A DNA stretch of 64,000 nucleotides from positions 649,287 through 713,286 of the forward strand of contig NZ_LFZV01000001.1 in the NCBI RefSeq assembly GCF_001183965.1. The letters run 5' to 3'. Each line of letters begins with the position of its first letter. Positions within the stretch are counted from its first letter, which is position 1. Below the pieces are notes generated by a model that was not told the DNA's origin, did no database searches, and was given only the letters and a program-made list of their open reading frames with translations. Below, in pieces: positions 35,919-44,872 of this stretch. The stretch is from Bacillus sp. FJAT-27916 (GTDB taxonomy: Bacteria; Bacillota; Bacilli; Bacillales; Pradoshiaceae). The position numbers and the translations under genes are program-made.

Positions 35919-38900
35919 GTGCGAACGAAAAGATACTCTATCGTAACTGGTCTAGTCTTAATACTTAGTTTATTAGCCTCTAGTCTATTAATCCCAGGCT
36001 CAGCCAATGCAGCAACGGACAAAGTTAAACCGACTATATCAGGTGCTACTAATTCGGTTGCTTATTTGAATCATTCATTTGATCCACGAAAAGGGGTTAC
36101 TGCTAAAGATAACGTAGACGGTAACATAACGAGTATTATCAAAATATCAGGAAAAGTGAACACAAAGAAACTAGGTAAATATACGCTAACTTATAAAGTA
36201 ACAGATAGTGCTAAGAATACCTGTACGGTTAAGCGTGTTATAACGGTTAAAAAGGACACGACAAAACCGAAGATTTCTGGAGCTACGAATAAAACGGTTT
36301 ATATGGGCTATTCTTTTAACCCGAAAGCTGGAGTAAAGGCTACCGACAATGCAGCGGGTAATCTTACTTCTCAAATTAAAGTGAGCGGTAAGGTGAATAC
36401 CAATAAAGTAGGGAAGTATAAAGTAACATATACTGTGACTGATAAGGCAAGAAATACAAGTAAAATCACTAGAACTATAACTGTAAAGAAGGATACAACC
36501 AAGCCGAAGATAACAGGTGCTTCAAATAAAACGGTTTATAAGGGATATTCTTTTAATCCTAAAACCGGTGTGACGGCTAGTGATAATGTAGACGGTAATA
36601 TTACTAGCAAAATCAAGATTAGCGGAAAACTTAACGTGAACGAAGTTGGAATCTACAAGCTCACATATACTGTAGAGGACAAGACAAAGAATAAGACAAC
36701 AGTTACTCGTACTATAACCGTTAAAAAGGACACCATAAAACCCAAAATCACTGGTGCTGGTAACACAACTGTTAATTATGATGATTCCTTTATAGACGCC
36801 TTTGATCCCAAGAAAGGGGTAAAAGCGACAGATAACGTAGATGGCACGATTACCAATCAGATGAAGATTACGGGTACTGTGAATACAATGAAAATAGGTA
36901 CATATAAACTCACATACACGGTCAAGGACAAGACAGGAAATCAAACATCCGTAACCCGTATAGTAAAGGTTGTTGATAAGGTCTCTCCAAAAATTACGGG
37001 TGCAAGTAATACAACAATCAATTATGGTTCTTCCTTTGACCCTATGAAAGGGATAAAAGCGACAGATTACATAGACGGTACGATTACTGATCGAGTGACA
37101 ATCACCGGTACAGTTAATACAGACAAGATAGGTACATATAAACTTACCTACACCGTCAAGGACAAGTCAGGAAACCAAGCAAGTGTAACTCGTACAGTAA
37201 ATGTTGTTGATAAGGTCTCTCCAAAAATCACGGGTGTAAGTAATACATCAATTAATTATGGCACTACCTTTGATCCTATGAATGGGGTAATAGCCACAGA
37301 TTACATAGACGGCACGATAACTAACCGAGTGACAGTAACTGGTGCTGTTGATACAGACAAAATAGGTACATATAAACTTACGTACACGGTCAAGGACAAG
37401 TCAGGGAACAAAGCAACCGTAACACGGACAGTAAAAGTTGTTGATAAGTTCCCTCCAAAAATCTTAGGTGCAAATGATATGTCAATTAATTATAAGACTT
37501 GGTTTGACCCTATGAGCGGGATAGAAGCAATAGATGAGATAGATGGTACGATTACCAACCTAGTGACATTCTCCGGTATTAGTGACATTGATATAGCTAA
37601 CGGTTTGATGATGGGCACATACAAACTCACTTACAGTGTCAGCGATAAGTCGGGAAATCGAACAACTGTAACACGCACAGTAAATGTTGTCGATATGAGC
37701 TCCCCTGTTTTGACAGGTGTTGGTGATACTACTATAAATATTGGTGAAGCCTTTAGTCCTCTATCGGGAGTAAAGGCAAGCGATGAGATAGATGGAGATT
37801 TAACTGCAGGTATAAATGTCGAGGGAAAAGTAAATGTTGATAAGCCAGGTACTTATCTGCTAACTTATACAGTTAAAGATAAGTCTGGAAATATTGCAAC
37901 TGCTGAACGTAAAGTGACGGTAGTAGATAATATTTTTCCTGAAATCAGTGTGATTGATACTGATATAGAACTCCAATGGTTTGATTCCTTTGATCCAATG
38001 CAGGGTGTAACAGCTACTGACAATTACGATGGTGACTTAACTTCTAAAATAAATGTAGAGGGGAAAATTGACACATCTCTAGCACCTGATGAAGCATCTT
38101 TTTTATTTACCTATACGGTAAAAGACACCAGTGGGAATATAACAGAAGCTCAACGTTCTCTTTATTTAATTCCGAGGAGCGCTTCATTAAAGGGACTGGA
38201 TGATTTAAAAATTTACCCTGGTGAAAGTTTCGATCCTTTAGAAGGTGTATTGGCCACTGACTATAAATCCGGCGAGGATATTACTTCATATATAAAAGTT
38301 GAACATAATGTCGATGTTAATAAGATAGGTACTTATGAAATTAGATATAGTTTTCCAAGTGATAAAGGATATCGAAATGATTATGAGTATATTCGTAAAG
38401 TAATCGTGGTAGACAATATTCCACCAGTGATAAGTGGCGTAAAAGACGTGGAAATATATCAATATAGTGCATCGCTAGGTGTATTGCGCGATGAAGTAAC
38501 CGCTCAAGATAATCTTGATGGGGATATGACTAGTGTAGTAGAGATAGAACACAATGTTGATACTTCCCGAGCTGGTGACTATATTGTTATTTATAAAGTT
38601 ACCGATAGTGCGGGGAACACAACAGTAGAACGTTGTACGCTCACCGTAAAGCCTCTTCCTGAAAGCTTTAAAATACATACTGATCTTCCTAGTCCAATTG
38701 CTAAAACAGGACAGGAGTTTACATTAACAGCGATAGTTACTCCTAATGAAGAAAGTTATTTAAAAGATATAAATTGGTGGTCTTCAGATGAGACGATTGC
38801 TACCATAGACCAGAATGGTGCAGTAAAAGTATTAAAAGAAGGTACTGTAACATTCTGGGCAAGAATAGGAGAAACAATGGATGCCTATCTCACAATTGTT

Positions 38901-39224
38901 GTAATAGATAAACCAGGACTGCTTTTTACTGGGTATAGTGAGTATCCTAATTACATAGATATTTGGTTTTTGAATCAAGATATTGAAAACATCGAAGTCA
39001 GAGGCGTTAAATTTTACAACAAAGATGGGTCTTTAGTTCGAACATATTCAAAAGATGAATTGAAAAGTATTGGTGTTAAAACAGATATACTTCCGTCAAA
39101 ACAATGGAGTATGCGTTTTGATTATAGCGAAGAGGAGAAATCAGTCCTGAGTGGAGGGAAATTTGTTCTACTGGCGGGCTTAAAGGATGAGATTACATAT
39201 GAATATTCAGTCGATATTTGGTAA
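35919..39224 (+). CDS. Giant secreted protein with eleven Ig-like repeats, 1101 aa
   Basis: A signal peptide (KRYSIVTGLVLILSLLASSLL, then PGSANAATD) precedes about eleven repeats of 75-85 residues: PKITGASNTTINYGSSFDP, KATDNVDGTIT, GTYKLTYTVKDKSGN and TRTVxVVD recur. This is a DUF5011/HYR-like bacterial Ig fold of surface adhesins. The first three repeats end in VKKD, later ones in VVD, so the array grew in blocks. A BIG2-like domain (about 930-1010) and a short C-terminal domain follow. There is no LPxTG anchor or other cell-wall anchor, so attachment is unclear. GTG 35919 follows AGAAAGGAAG. It sits alone. Confidence 0.85.
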   Translation: MRTKRYSIVTGLVLILSLLASSLLIPGSANAATDKVKPTISGATNSVAYLNHSFDPRKGVTAKDNVDGNITSIIKISGKVNTKKLGKYTLTYKVTDSAKNTCTVKRVITVKKDTTKPKISGATNKTVYMGYSFNPKAGVKATDNAAGNLTSQIKVSGKVNTNKVGKYKVTYTVTDKARNTSKITRTITVKKDTTKPKITGASNKTVYKGYSFNPKTGVTASDNVDGNITSKIKISGKLNVNEVGIYKLTYTVEDKTKNKTTVTRTITVKKDTIKPKITGAGNTTVNYDDSFIDAFDPKKGVKATDNVDGTITNQMKITGTVNTMKIGTYKLTYTVKDKTGNQTSVTRIVKVVDKVSPKITGASNTTINYGSSFDPMKGIKATDYIDGTITDRVTITGTVNTDKIGTYKLTYTVKDKSGNQASVTRTVNVVDKVSPKITGVSNTSINYGTTFDPMNGVIATDYIDGTITNRVTVTGAVDTDKIGTYKLTYTVKDKSGNKATVTRTVKVVDKFPPKILGANDMSINYKTWFDPMSGIEAIDEIDGTITNLVTFSGISDIDIANGLMMGTYKLTYSVSDKSGNRTTVTRTVNVVDMSSPVLTGVGDTTINIGEAFSPLSGVKASDEIDGDLTAGINVEGKVNVDKPGTYLLTYTVKDKSGNIATAERKVTVVDNIFPEISVIDTDIELQWFDSFDPMQGVTATDNYDGDLTSKINVEGKIDTSLAPDEASFLFTYTVKDTSGNITEAQRSLYLIPRSASLKGLDDLKIYPGESFDPLEGVLATDYKSGEDITSYIKVEHNVDVNKIGTYEIRYSFPSDKGYRNDYEYIRKVIVVDNIPPVISGVKDVEIYQYSASLGVLRDEVTAQDNLDGDMTSVVEIEHNVDTSRAGDYIVIYKVTDSAGNTTVERCTLTVKPLPESFKIHTDLPSPIAKTGQEFTLTAIVTPNEESYLKDINWWSSDETIATIDQNGAVKVLKEGTVTFWARIGETMDAYLTIVVIDKPGLLFTGYSEYPNYIDIWFLNQDIENIEVRGVKFYNKDGSLVRTYSKDELKSIGVKTDILPSKQWSMRFDYSEEEKSVLSGGKFVLLAGLKDEITYEYSVDIW

Positions 39225-39267
39225 AAGATAGTTTAATTAACCCAAGTATTTACTTATGACTCTATAA

Positions 39268-39303
39268 AGAAAAGCCCTTATCTCGTAAGATAGGGGCTTT
39301 TTG
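39268..39303 (+). terminator. Terminator of the Ig-repeat gene
   Basis: AAGCCCTTATCT pairs with AGATAGGGGCTT (one extra G), followed by TTTTG. Confidence 0.88.
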
Positions 39304-39637
39304 AATTGAATACATTTTAGTGTGTATTTCCTATAAGAAATGAAAATAATTCATTAAATATACGATTGTTGAGAAAGTGATTCTAAATTTTTCCGCTTTA
39401 GGGAGAAGAGAGAACAGCCCAATTATTGTGTTCCTTTAATTATTGTGTATTTTAAATATCCTAAAAATATTTTTGAAAAAAATTTAAGTTTTTTCTCTTA
39501 CCCCTTGAATTTTAGAAAAACAAAAAAATATAATTCCTATGATTCTCTTATAAGAAGCTTTCTATAAGTTTAAGAAGATAATGAGAGACAACATCAATAC
39601 AAAATAAATAAAATCATATATATGGAGCTGATTTAAA
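39304..39637. other. AT-rich intergenic stretch
   Basis: I see no gene. A ribosome site, GGAG, before ATG 39638 is the only feature noted. Confidence 0.5.
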
Positions 39638-40768
39638 ATGGCAAAAATTAAAAAGAATAAGGAAAAAAACTATTATTATTTCAGAGAATCATTAGGTTAT
39701 GATGCATATGGGAAAAGATGTCATCCGTATAAAAGTGGTTTTAAGACAAAGGGAGAGGCAGAAATTTATCAAGCAAAGTTAAGGATAGCGTTTGCAGAAG
39801 GTACTTATGTTAAAGCAAGTAAAACTACATTTCTAGAATTTATAAAAGAGTGGTTTGAATTCTATCGTAGAAATGTTGAAAAAACAACTGCTCAAAATCG
39901 ATGGCCTTTAATCAAGAATCATATTGTACCTTATTTTGAAGGTAAGAGGTTAGATAAAATCACACCACGAATGCTAGATGATTTTTATAGCAAAAAACTT
40001 GGAGAGGGATTATCAGGAAAGACGGTTCGAGAATTACATAACTTATTAAATCGAGCGTTTTCTCAAGCTGTTAAGTGGTCTTATCTACAGAATAACCCTG
40101 TAGCAAACGCAACACCTCCAAGGGTGGTAAAGAAAGAGATGGTTGTGTGGGATGAAGGAGAATTAAAGAGGTTTCTTAGATTGATAGAGAGCAGAGATGA
40201 TTATGCCTTATATTTGCTTCTTATTACAACAGGTATGAGAAAAGGAGAATTGTTGGGCTTAAAATGGTGTGATGTAGATTTTGACAAAGGAAAATTACAC
40301 ATAAGACGAAGTCTATGCCGGGTTAATGGGGAAGGGTTAGTTTTGAAAAATCCAAAAACAACACAATCTAATCGCCAGATTTCCATTTCTTCATATGTGC
40401 GAGACGTATTGAGAAAGCATTATGAAAAACAACAAAAAGTAATAAAGGCTTATCAGGGGCATTTCAATTTAGAAGAATTGGTTTTCTGTAATAGTAAAGG
40501 GACTTTTAAAGATCCTAATAATCTGTTAAGGGAATTTAATCACATAATTAAAACAGCCTCACTACCGAAAGTCACAATCCACAATTTACGACATTTACAC
40601 GCAACACTAATGTTGAAAAATGGTGAAAATCCGAAGGTTGTGTCAGAAAGATTAGGCCATAGCCGGATTGGAATCACAATGGATACATATTCTCACGTAG
40701 TACCGGATATTCAAGATGCAGCAGCTTTACGATTTGAGGAAGCATACTTATCTAAACAAGGAGCGTAG
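39638..40768 (+). CDS. Tyrosine recombinase/integrase, internal copy
   Basis: A phage/ICE-type integrase of 376 residues: an N-terminal AP2-like arm-binding domain (YYYFRESLGYDAYGKRCHPYKSGF in part), a SAM-like core-binding domain (EWFEFYRRNVEKTTAQNRW), and the catalytic domain with R201 (TTGMRKGELLGLKW), H315-xx-R318 (HNLRHLHATL), H341 (LGHSR) and Y351. All five catalytic positions are present. It is a diverged relative of the terminal integrase at 59781. It sits between the Ig-repeat gene and the repeat-separated gene array, so it could be a former end of a nested element or the enzyme of the array. Confidence 0.93.
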   Translation: MAKIKKNKEKNYYYFRESLGYDAYGKRCHPYKSGFKTKGEAEIYQAKLRIAFAEGTYVKASKTTFLEFIKEWFEFYRRNVEKTTAQNRWPLIKNHIVPYFEGKRLDKITPRMLDDFYSKKLGEGLSGKTVRELHNLLNRAFSQAVKWSYLQNNPVANATPPRVVKKEMVVWDEGELKRFLRLIESRDDYALYLLLITTGMRKGELLGLKWCDVDFDKGKLHIRRSLCRVNGEGLVLKNPKTTQSNRQISISSYVRDVLRKHYEKQQKVIKAYQGHFNLEELVFCNSKGTFKDPNNLLREFNHIIKTASLPKVTIHNLRHLHATLMLKNGENPKVVSERLGHSRIGITMDTYSHVVPDIQDAAALRFEEAYLSKQGA

Positions 40769-40782
40769 TCTATTATAGAAGG

Positions 40783-40822
40783 AACAAAAAGAATTTCGCG
40801 ATTAGTGAAATTCTTTTTGTTT
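40783..40822 (+). terminator. Terminator of the internal integrase
   Basis: A 15-base stem pairs AACAAAAAGAATTTC with GAAATTCTTTTTGTT. Confidence 0.85.
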
Positions 40823-41044
40823 ATATAAGAGTAGTGATTTGCCTTGTAACTTATCCAAAGTTTTATCAGCATTCCGAAAAAACGATACCTGAAACTAGAT
40901 AAGAAACACCACCCTCCGCGCCGTCCAAAGCATAAAAGGGTGGTCGTCCAAATAAACATATTGTAAAGACGAGCTTACCACTCGTGTATATAATATATCC
41001 CATACTAAAACATTTTATGAAATTTTAAGCAGTCAAAATTCAAG

Positions 41045-41079
41045 CTTATTCAACTAAAGCCCCTATTATTTCAATAAGG
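41045..41079. repeat. Array repeat, copy 1
   Basis: CTTATTCAACTAAA and ATTATTTCAATAAG flank GCCCCT. This is the first copy of the family, about 280 bases after the internal integrase gene. Confidence 0.7.
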
Positions 41080-41212
41080 AGAATGTTCTGCAGTTCCAAT
41101 GTTCTTTACTATCTCCTTTACCTCTCCAGCCTTTTTTCTGCAATTCTTTAGCAATTAGCATATTAAAAAATCTGTGGCCAACACTTCCATAATGCTTAAA
41201 ACAGGCATTACT
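41066..41212 (-). pseudogene. C-terminal gene fragment ending inside the array repeat
   Basis: The minus strand has 48 open codons with a protein-like composition (KHYGSVGHRFFNMLIAKELQ, then KGWRGKGDSKEHWNCRTFSL) and no start codon near the 5' end. Its stop is within repeat copy 1. The parent protein is not recognised. Confidence 0.35.
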
Positions 41213-41360
41213 TTAATTAGCGAAAGATAATCAGATTCTTTTTCTTATCCTTCTAAAATAGATAAGTGAAAGAAGCACTATTATATAGTCATAAAAGATG
41301 ACTTTAATTAGTTGCTAGGATATTATTAATTTGAAAATTCTGATTAAAGTGGGGATAAAT

Positions 41361-42242
41361 ATGAGAGATAATAAATTTCGTGTATGGGACACAGGTGGAA
41401 AGCGTTATTGGTATTTTACATCTTCTGAAGACCTTGATCCTTCATTAGAAAGGATAATAAAAGAAGGCGAAATACAAAAATTCTCTGGGTTAAACGATGT
41501 TAATGGAGTAGATATTTATGAAGGTGACTTTCTTAAGGTGGTATTTGATGATGATGAATTTGACGAATATGATGAACCTATGGGAGTAGTTAAATTTGGA
41601 GAAGAGTTCCGTCAAATTGAGGATGAACCGCTTGATGGATGGATTATAAGTGATGGTACTAAAGAAGGGGGGGAATACCTTGACCAGTGGGACGGTGCTA
41701 TAGAAGTTGTTGGAAATATGTATGAAAATGAAGAACTGCTTTTAACTCTAAAATCTGATCCATCTGATCCAAAACCACTCGAATTAAAATTTCGTGTATG
41801 GGATGGAAAGAAAATTATTTATGTATCGAAAGACAGTGGTTACCGCCTTGTATTTGAAGGTGGTGATTGGGAGCTAGAGTATAAAAATGAACAGTATTGT
41901 ACTTCTAAAGACCCTTGGTGTAAACTAATGCAATTTTCAGGTGCAACAGACATTAATGAAAAAGACATATACGAAGGTGATATTGTAAAAAATGGTTTAA
42001 ATGAAGAAGAATATAAAAGGAAATATCCTAATGACTACAAGGAGTATGGATTCACCCTCGGAGAATTTGTGGGAATCAGTACATATGATGCAGAATGCTC
42101 TTGTTGGTGTATTGATAATCCAAAATATATAGGGGTTACAATGGTGCATCATTTATTTTGTGAAATAGATATGAAAACAGTAGAAGTAATAGGGAATGTT
42201 CACGAAAATGAAGAAATATTCAGGGGATTAATCAGTGAATAA
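41361..42242 (+). CDS. Double YopX-domain protein, 293 aa
   Basis: YopX proteins are phage-borne and of unknown function. Two copies are fused. The first has NKFRVWDTGGKRYWYF, IQKFSGLNDVNGVDIYEGDF and IEVVGNMYENEELL. The second has LKFRVWDGKKIIYV, LMQFSGATDINEKDIYEGDIV and VEVIGNVHENEEIF. Most YopX proteins have one domain, so the tandem form is unusual. AAAGTGGGG precedes ATG 41361, and the earlier TTG 41331 is rejected. This is the first gene of the cassette-like array, between repeat copies 1 and 2. Confidence 0.85.
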   Translation: MRDNKFRVWDTGGKRYWYFTSSEDLDPSLERIIKEGEIQKFSGLNDVNGVDIYEGDFLKVVFDDDEFDEYDEPMGVVKFGEEFRQIEDEPLDGWIISDGTKEGGEYLDQWDGAIEVVGNMYENEELLLTLKSDPSDPKPLELKFRVWDGKKIIYVSKDSGYRLVFEGGDWELEYKNEQYCTSKDPWCKLMQFSGATDINEKDIYEGDIVKNGLNEEEYKRKYPNDYKEYGFTLGEFVGISTYDAECSCWCIDNPKYIGVTMVHHLFCEIDMKTVEVIGNVHENEEIFRGLISE

Positions 42243-42277
42243 TAGAAAGTGATATGGAAAACCGCTTTTGTTAAAGG

Positions 42278-42384
42278 ATGTACTTAAGCAAATGGAGCAT
42301 TTTTTCATAACAAGTATAACCACCTCCAGTTAGGAAGTGGCTGTACTTGTTATTGAGCTAAAGCCCCTGTTTGTTTAAGTACAT
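42278..42384. repeat. Array repeat, copy 2, within a large nested hairpin
   Basis: The outer arms ATGTACTTAAGCAAA (42278-42292) and TTTGTTTAAGTACAT (42370-42384) pair. Inner arms AACAAGTA and TACTTGTT, then AACCAC and GTGG, fold within. The repeat core AGCTAAAGCCCCTG lies inside the right side. Confidence 0.65.
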
Positions 42385-42583
42385 TATTTCACATTTAAAA
42401 ATCTAATTTTCATTCATCTAGGAATGCTACACCACTTTGCCACATCCCCAGATATAGGAGTTAGGCCCCGTAGTTTGCTTAAATTGTTGACATAAACTGT
42501 CCATTAAACTTTTGGAAAATAGTATAGTTATTACACCAACAGAAATAATAAAAGTATTCTATTTAGAAAAGGAAGAGATTAAC

Positions 42584-43018
42584 TTGGACAAAGATACGAC
42601 AATTACGACACTAAACGATTTCTTGCGAGGGTCATATATGGCCATTAATGCTTATGAGCACTTTATAAAAAAACTACAACATTCCTCATTAAAAGACTCG
42701 TTCATTTCGATCCAGAAAGACCTGAAAAATACCGCAATAATTATTTCAGAGAGAATTCAAAATTTAGGTGGTGCACCTGTAACAAGTGAAGGAATAATTG
42801 GAAAGGTTGAAGCTGGAATTGTAAATTTATTTGAAAATCACAATACAGAGGAGGAGATTATTAAACACGCTATTAAGGGGGAAAATATATATGGGATAAG
42901 AATGAGTGAGGATCTAGTAAGGGGTAAGCTAGATGAAGAAAGTCTAAATCTTGTCCATAAAATTCTTGATAAAGACCGAGAACACGTAGATTACCTAAAG
43001 TCTCTGTTACATTCTTAG
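42584..43018 (+). CDS. DUF2383-like ferritin-fold protein, 144 aa
   Basis: The protein is a four-helix bundle: TLNDFLRGSYMAINAYEHFIKKL, FISIQKDLKNTAIIISERIQNLGG, EEEIIKHAIKGENIYGIRM and LVHKILDKDREHVDYLKSLL. The last helix has the ExxH-like DREHVDYL of this family. Metal binding is inferred only. TTG 42584 follows AAAAGGAAGAGATTAAC; an upstream TTG at 42512 lacks such a site. It is followed 38 bases later by a small membrane protein gene, so the two may be co-transcribed. Confidence 0.7.
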   Translation: MDKDTTITTLNDFLRGSYMAINAYEHFIKKLQHSSLKDSFISIQKDLKNTAIIISERIQNLGGAPVTSEGIIGKVEAGIVNLFENHNTEEEIIKHAIKGENIYGIRMSEDLVRGKLDEESLNLVHKILDKDREHVDYLKSLLHS

Positions 43019-43056
43019 AACCGACTTATACATAATGCTACATTTGGGGGAGAAGA

Positions 43057-43539
43057 ATGAATAATCTAAGCATATTAGAAAGTGTGATTGAAGCAAATAT
43101 ATTTATTCAATTAGGAGCTGTATTTCTAATATCATTCGTTCCTTTTCTCGAAGGTTCTACCGCTTCGGTCTTTATTATTTTCGGTTTTCCTGCTGTTCCG
43201 ACACTTATAGTGGCTTCGTTTGGGAACTTGCTGTCTGTTATGGTGATTATTGTGTTATATGAAAAAATAAGTTATACGCGAAACGCTAAACAGAAAGAAG
43301 GGTATTCGGGCAAACGAATGAAACTCGCTCGCAAGCTATTCAAGAAATACGGCGTACCTGGTATCTCTTTACTCGGACCGCTTGGTGTTGGGCATCATAT
43401 CGGGGCAGTTATTTCGCTTATAGCAGGAGCACCTAAGCGTTATGTAGCATTGTGGATGACGATTGGCATTTTGGTCTGGACAATTGGTACTGGAGTTTTA
43501 GTTATGCTTGGTGTTAATCTTACAGATCGCTTGGTATAG
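43057..43539 (+). CDS. Small multidrug export family membrane protein, 160 aa
   Basis: About four hydrophobic segments with the family marks VPFLEGSTASVFIIFGFPAVPTL, GKRMKLARKLFKKYGVPGISLLGPLGVG and GHHIGAVISLIAGAPKRYVALWM. The family name is historic and transport of drugs is not proven. GGGGGAGAAGA precedes ATG 43057. It shares a unit with the ferritin-like gene upstream. Confidence 0.82.
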   Translation: MNNLSILESVIEANIFIQLGAVFLISFVPFLEGSTASVFIIFGFPAVPTLIVASFGNLLSVMVIIVLYEKISYTRNAKQKEGYSGKRMKLARKLFKKYGVPGISLLGPLGVGHHIGAVISLIAGAPKRYVALWMTIGILVWTIGTGVLVMLGVNLTDRLV

Positions 43540-43604
43540 GTTACCTACGTCCTTAAAGTGAGTTCTTTTTCAAGGAATGTATAAAAGATAGAGAGAATCC
43601 ATAA

Positions 43605-43634
43605 TCCTTTTTCCGCCTGCCCCGTTACTTCCAC
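43605..43634. repeat. Partial array repeat, copy 3b
   Basis: CCTTTTTCCGCCTGCCCC and GTTACTTCCA match the array repeat, but the TAA of the left arm is missing. Confidence 0.5.
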
Positions 43635-43679
43635 CCAGAGGTGTTTTTTATCAATTAAATATTTACGTAAGGTGTAAAA

Positions 43680-43712
43680 ACAGTGTTAATCTAAAAGGAT
43701 TAACGCTTCTGT
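43680..43712. terminator. Hairpin at the end of the 65-aa membrane protein gene
   Basis: GTTAATC pairs with GATTAAC across a short loop, just downstream of the minus-strand gene and partly inside its last codons. Confidence 0.5.
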
Positions 43713-43897
43713 TTGCTAGGTAATCTTTTAATACCCTCGGTACAAACAACACTTCCTAAAATACCAACTAAAACGCTTGATGAAATGATTTTAAATGCAT
43801 AATAAATACCTGTACCTGCGATAAAATCTAGTATTAGAAATTTTTTAATTGTTGACCATTTAATTGTATAGAAAATAACTTGATTTTGTGCTTTCAT
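43700..43897 (-). CDS. Small membrane protein, 65 aa
   Basis: Two hydrophobic stretches (LILDFIAGTGIYYAFKII and VLVGILGSVVCTEGI) with a basic tail (KRLPSKQKR). AGGTGTG lies about 10 bases before ATG 43897. I do not recognise the family. It is a single-gene unit between repeat copies. Confidence 0.5.
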   Translation of the reverse strand: MKAQNQVIFYTIKWSTIKKFLILDFIAGTGIYYAFKIISSSVLVGILGSVVCTEGIKRLPSKQKR

Positions 43898-43951
43898 ATA
43901 GATTTATCACACCTAAATCATTTTTCCTAAGATATGATTAAATAAGTTTGT

Positions 43952-43986
43952 CTTATTCCACTAAACTGCCCCGATAGTAGTATAAG
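43952..43986. repeat. Array repeat, copy 3
   Basis: Arms CTTATTCCACTAAA and GATAGTAGTATAAG flank CTGCCCC, close to the consensus. Confidence 0.75.
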
Positions 43987-44108
43987 AAATAATGAAACCA
44001 TAATTACTCTTTTGTTCCCTAATTTAAAGGGCTAATAATTTTAAAAATACACATACTAACATTCGTGAGTTCTGTGAAATCACGAAATTATAACCAAGGA
44101 GTGTATTT

Positions 44109-44624
44109 ATGGGAATTCTAAGTGGTAATCCTCAAAATGAACCAATGCATTATGGAGAAGTATATGGTTTCTCCACTCAATTAGCAGTAGCTAAAGCAGC
44201 ATTGGACGGTTATCAAGTTTATTGTAATCACACAGGTGATAAAGACTTAAAACATTATATAAAAGGCGTTATTAAAAATAGTATTGAACCGTCCATTAAA
44301 GAGCTAGAACAAGTGTTAATTGCGAATGACATTGTTGTGCCACCTACACCTGCTGAAAGACCTGAAGTGGATATCGAACAAATTCCAGTAGGAGCAAGAT
44401 TCCAAGATGCTCAAATTGCTTATGCTATTGCAAGAGATATCGCTACAGGAATTACCGCAGTGAGTGGATTAATAAGCCAATGTATCCGTGAAGATCTAGC
44501 ATTAATGCTTACTCAACAAAATGCTAAAGCTCTGAAAGATGGTGCAGCTTTGCTACAAATTATGAAAGAAAAAGGATGGTTAGTTCCTCCTCCACTTCAT
44601 ATGGAAACTAAAAATAAGGAATAA
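44109..44624 (+). CDS. DUF3231 family protein, 171 aa
   Basis: The all-helical protein matches DUF3231: MHYGEVYGFSTQLAVAKAAL, KHYIKGVIKNSIEPSIKELEQVL, and PEVDIEQIPVGARFQDAQIA. These ferritin-like bundles are common in Bacillus and Paenibacillus genomes; some are suspected spore proteins, but the role is unproven. CCAAGGAGTGTATTT precedes ATG 44109. It lies between repeat copies 3 and 4. Confidence 0.8.
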   Translation: MGILSGNPQNEPMHYGEVYGFSTQLAVAKAALDGYQVYCNHTGDKDLKHYIKGVIKNSIEPSIKELEQVLIANDIVVPPTPAERPEVDIEQIPVGARFQDAQIAYAIARDIATGITAVSGLISQCIREDLALMLTQQNAKALKDGAALLQIMKEKGWLVPPPLHMETKNKE

Positions 44625-44670
44625 ATATCTCAAAAAACGTTTAATGGATGTTAATCAATATTGCACTCCA

Positions 44671-44702
44671 ATGATGCTTCTATCTCATAGAGGCATCTTT
44701 CA
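44671..44702 (+). terminator. Terminator of the DUF3231 gene
   Basis: GATGCTTCTAT pairs with ATAGAGGCATC, followed by TTTCATTTT. Confidence 0.8.
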
Positions 44703-44779
44703 TTTTCTAGAATATCTGCGAAATTGAATTCATTATAGTACATAATCAACCCTATGTTCCCTTGGATTTTTTCTTAAAA

Positions 44780-44870
44780 CTTATTGAACTAACCTGCCCC
44801 TTTTCTACAATAAGGAATTTACCAAAAAAGAGCATTAATCCTTCTTAGATCAATACCTCCGTTAATTGCA
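44780..44870. repeat. Array repeat, copy 4, long form
   Basis: The core is CTTATTGAACTAACC, TGCCCC, then TTTTCTACAATAAGG. The long form continues with AATTTACCAAAAAAG and a degenerate hairpin of AGCATTAATCCTTC with GATCAATACCTCC. Confidence 0.8.
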
Positions 44871-44872
44871 CA

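Larger units (their letters stand above)
40823..41360. other. Intergenic region with hairpin, gene fragment and first repeat copy
   Basis: CCACCCT and AGGGTGG (40908-40943) could form a hairpin. A minus-strand coding fragment (41066-41212) and the first palindromic repeat (41045-41079) follow. No intact gene is visible. Confidence 0.5.

Noticed and set aside
36522..36944. Antisense ORF of 140 codons in the Ig-repeat gene
   Set aside because: It is a shadow of the repeated coding sequence with no ribosome site.
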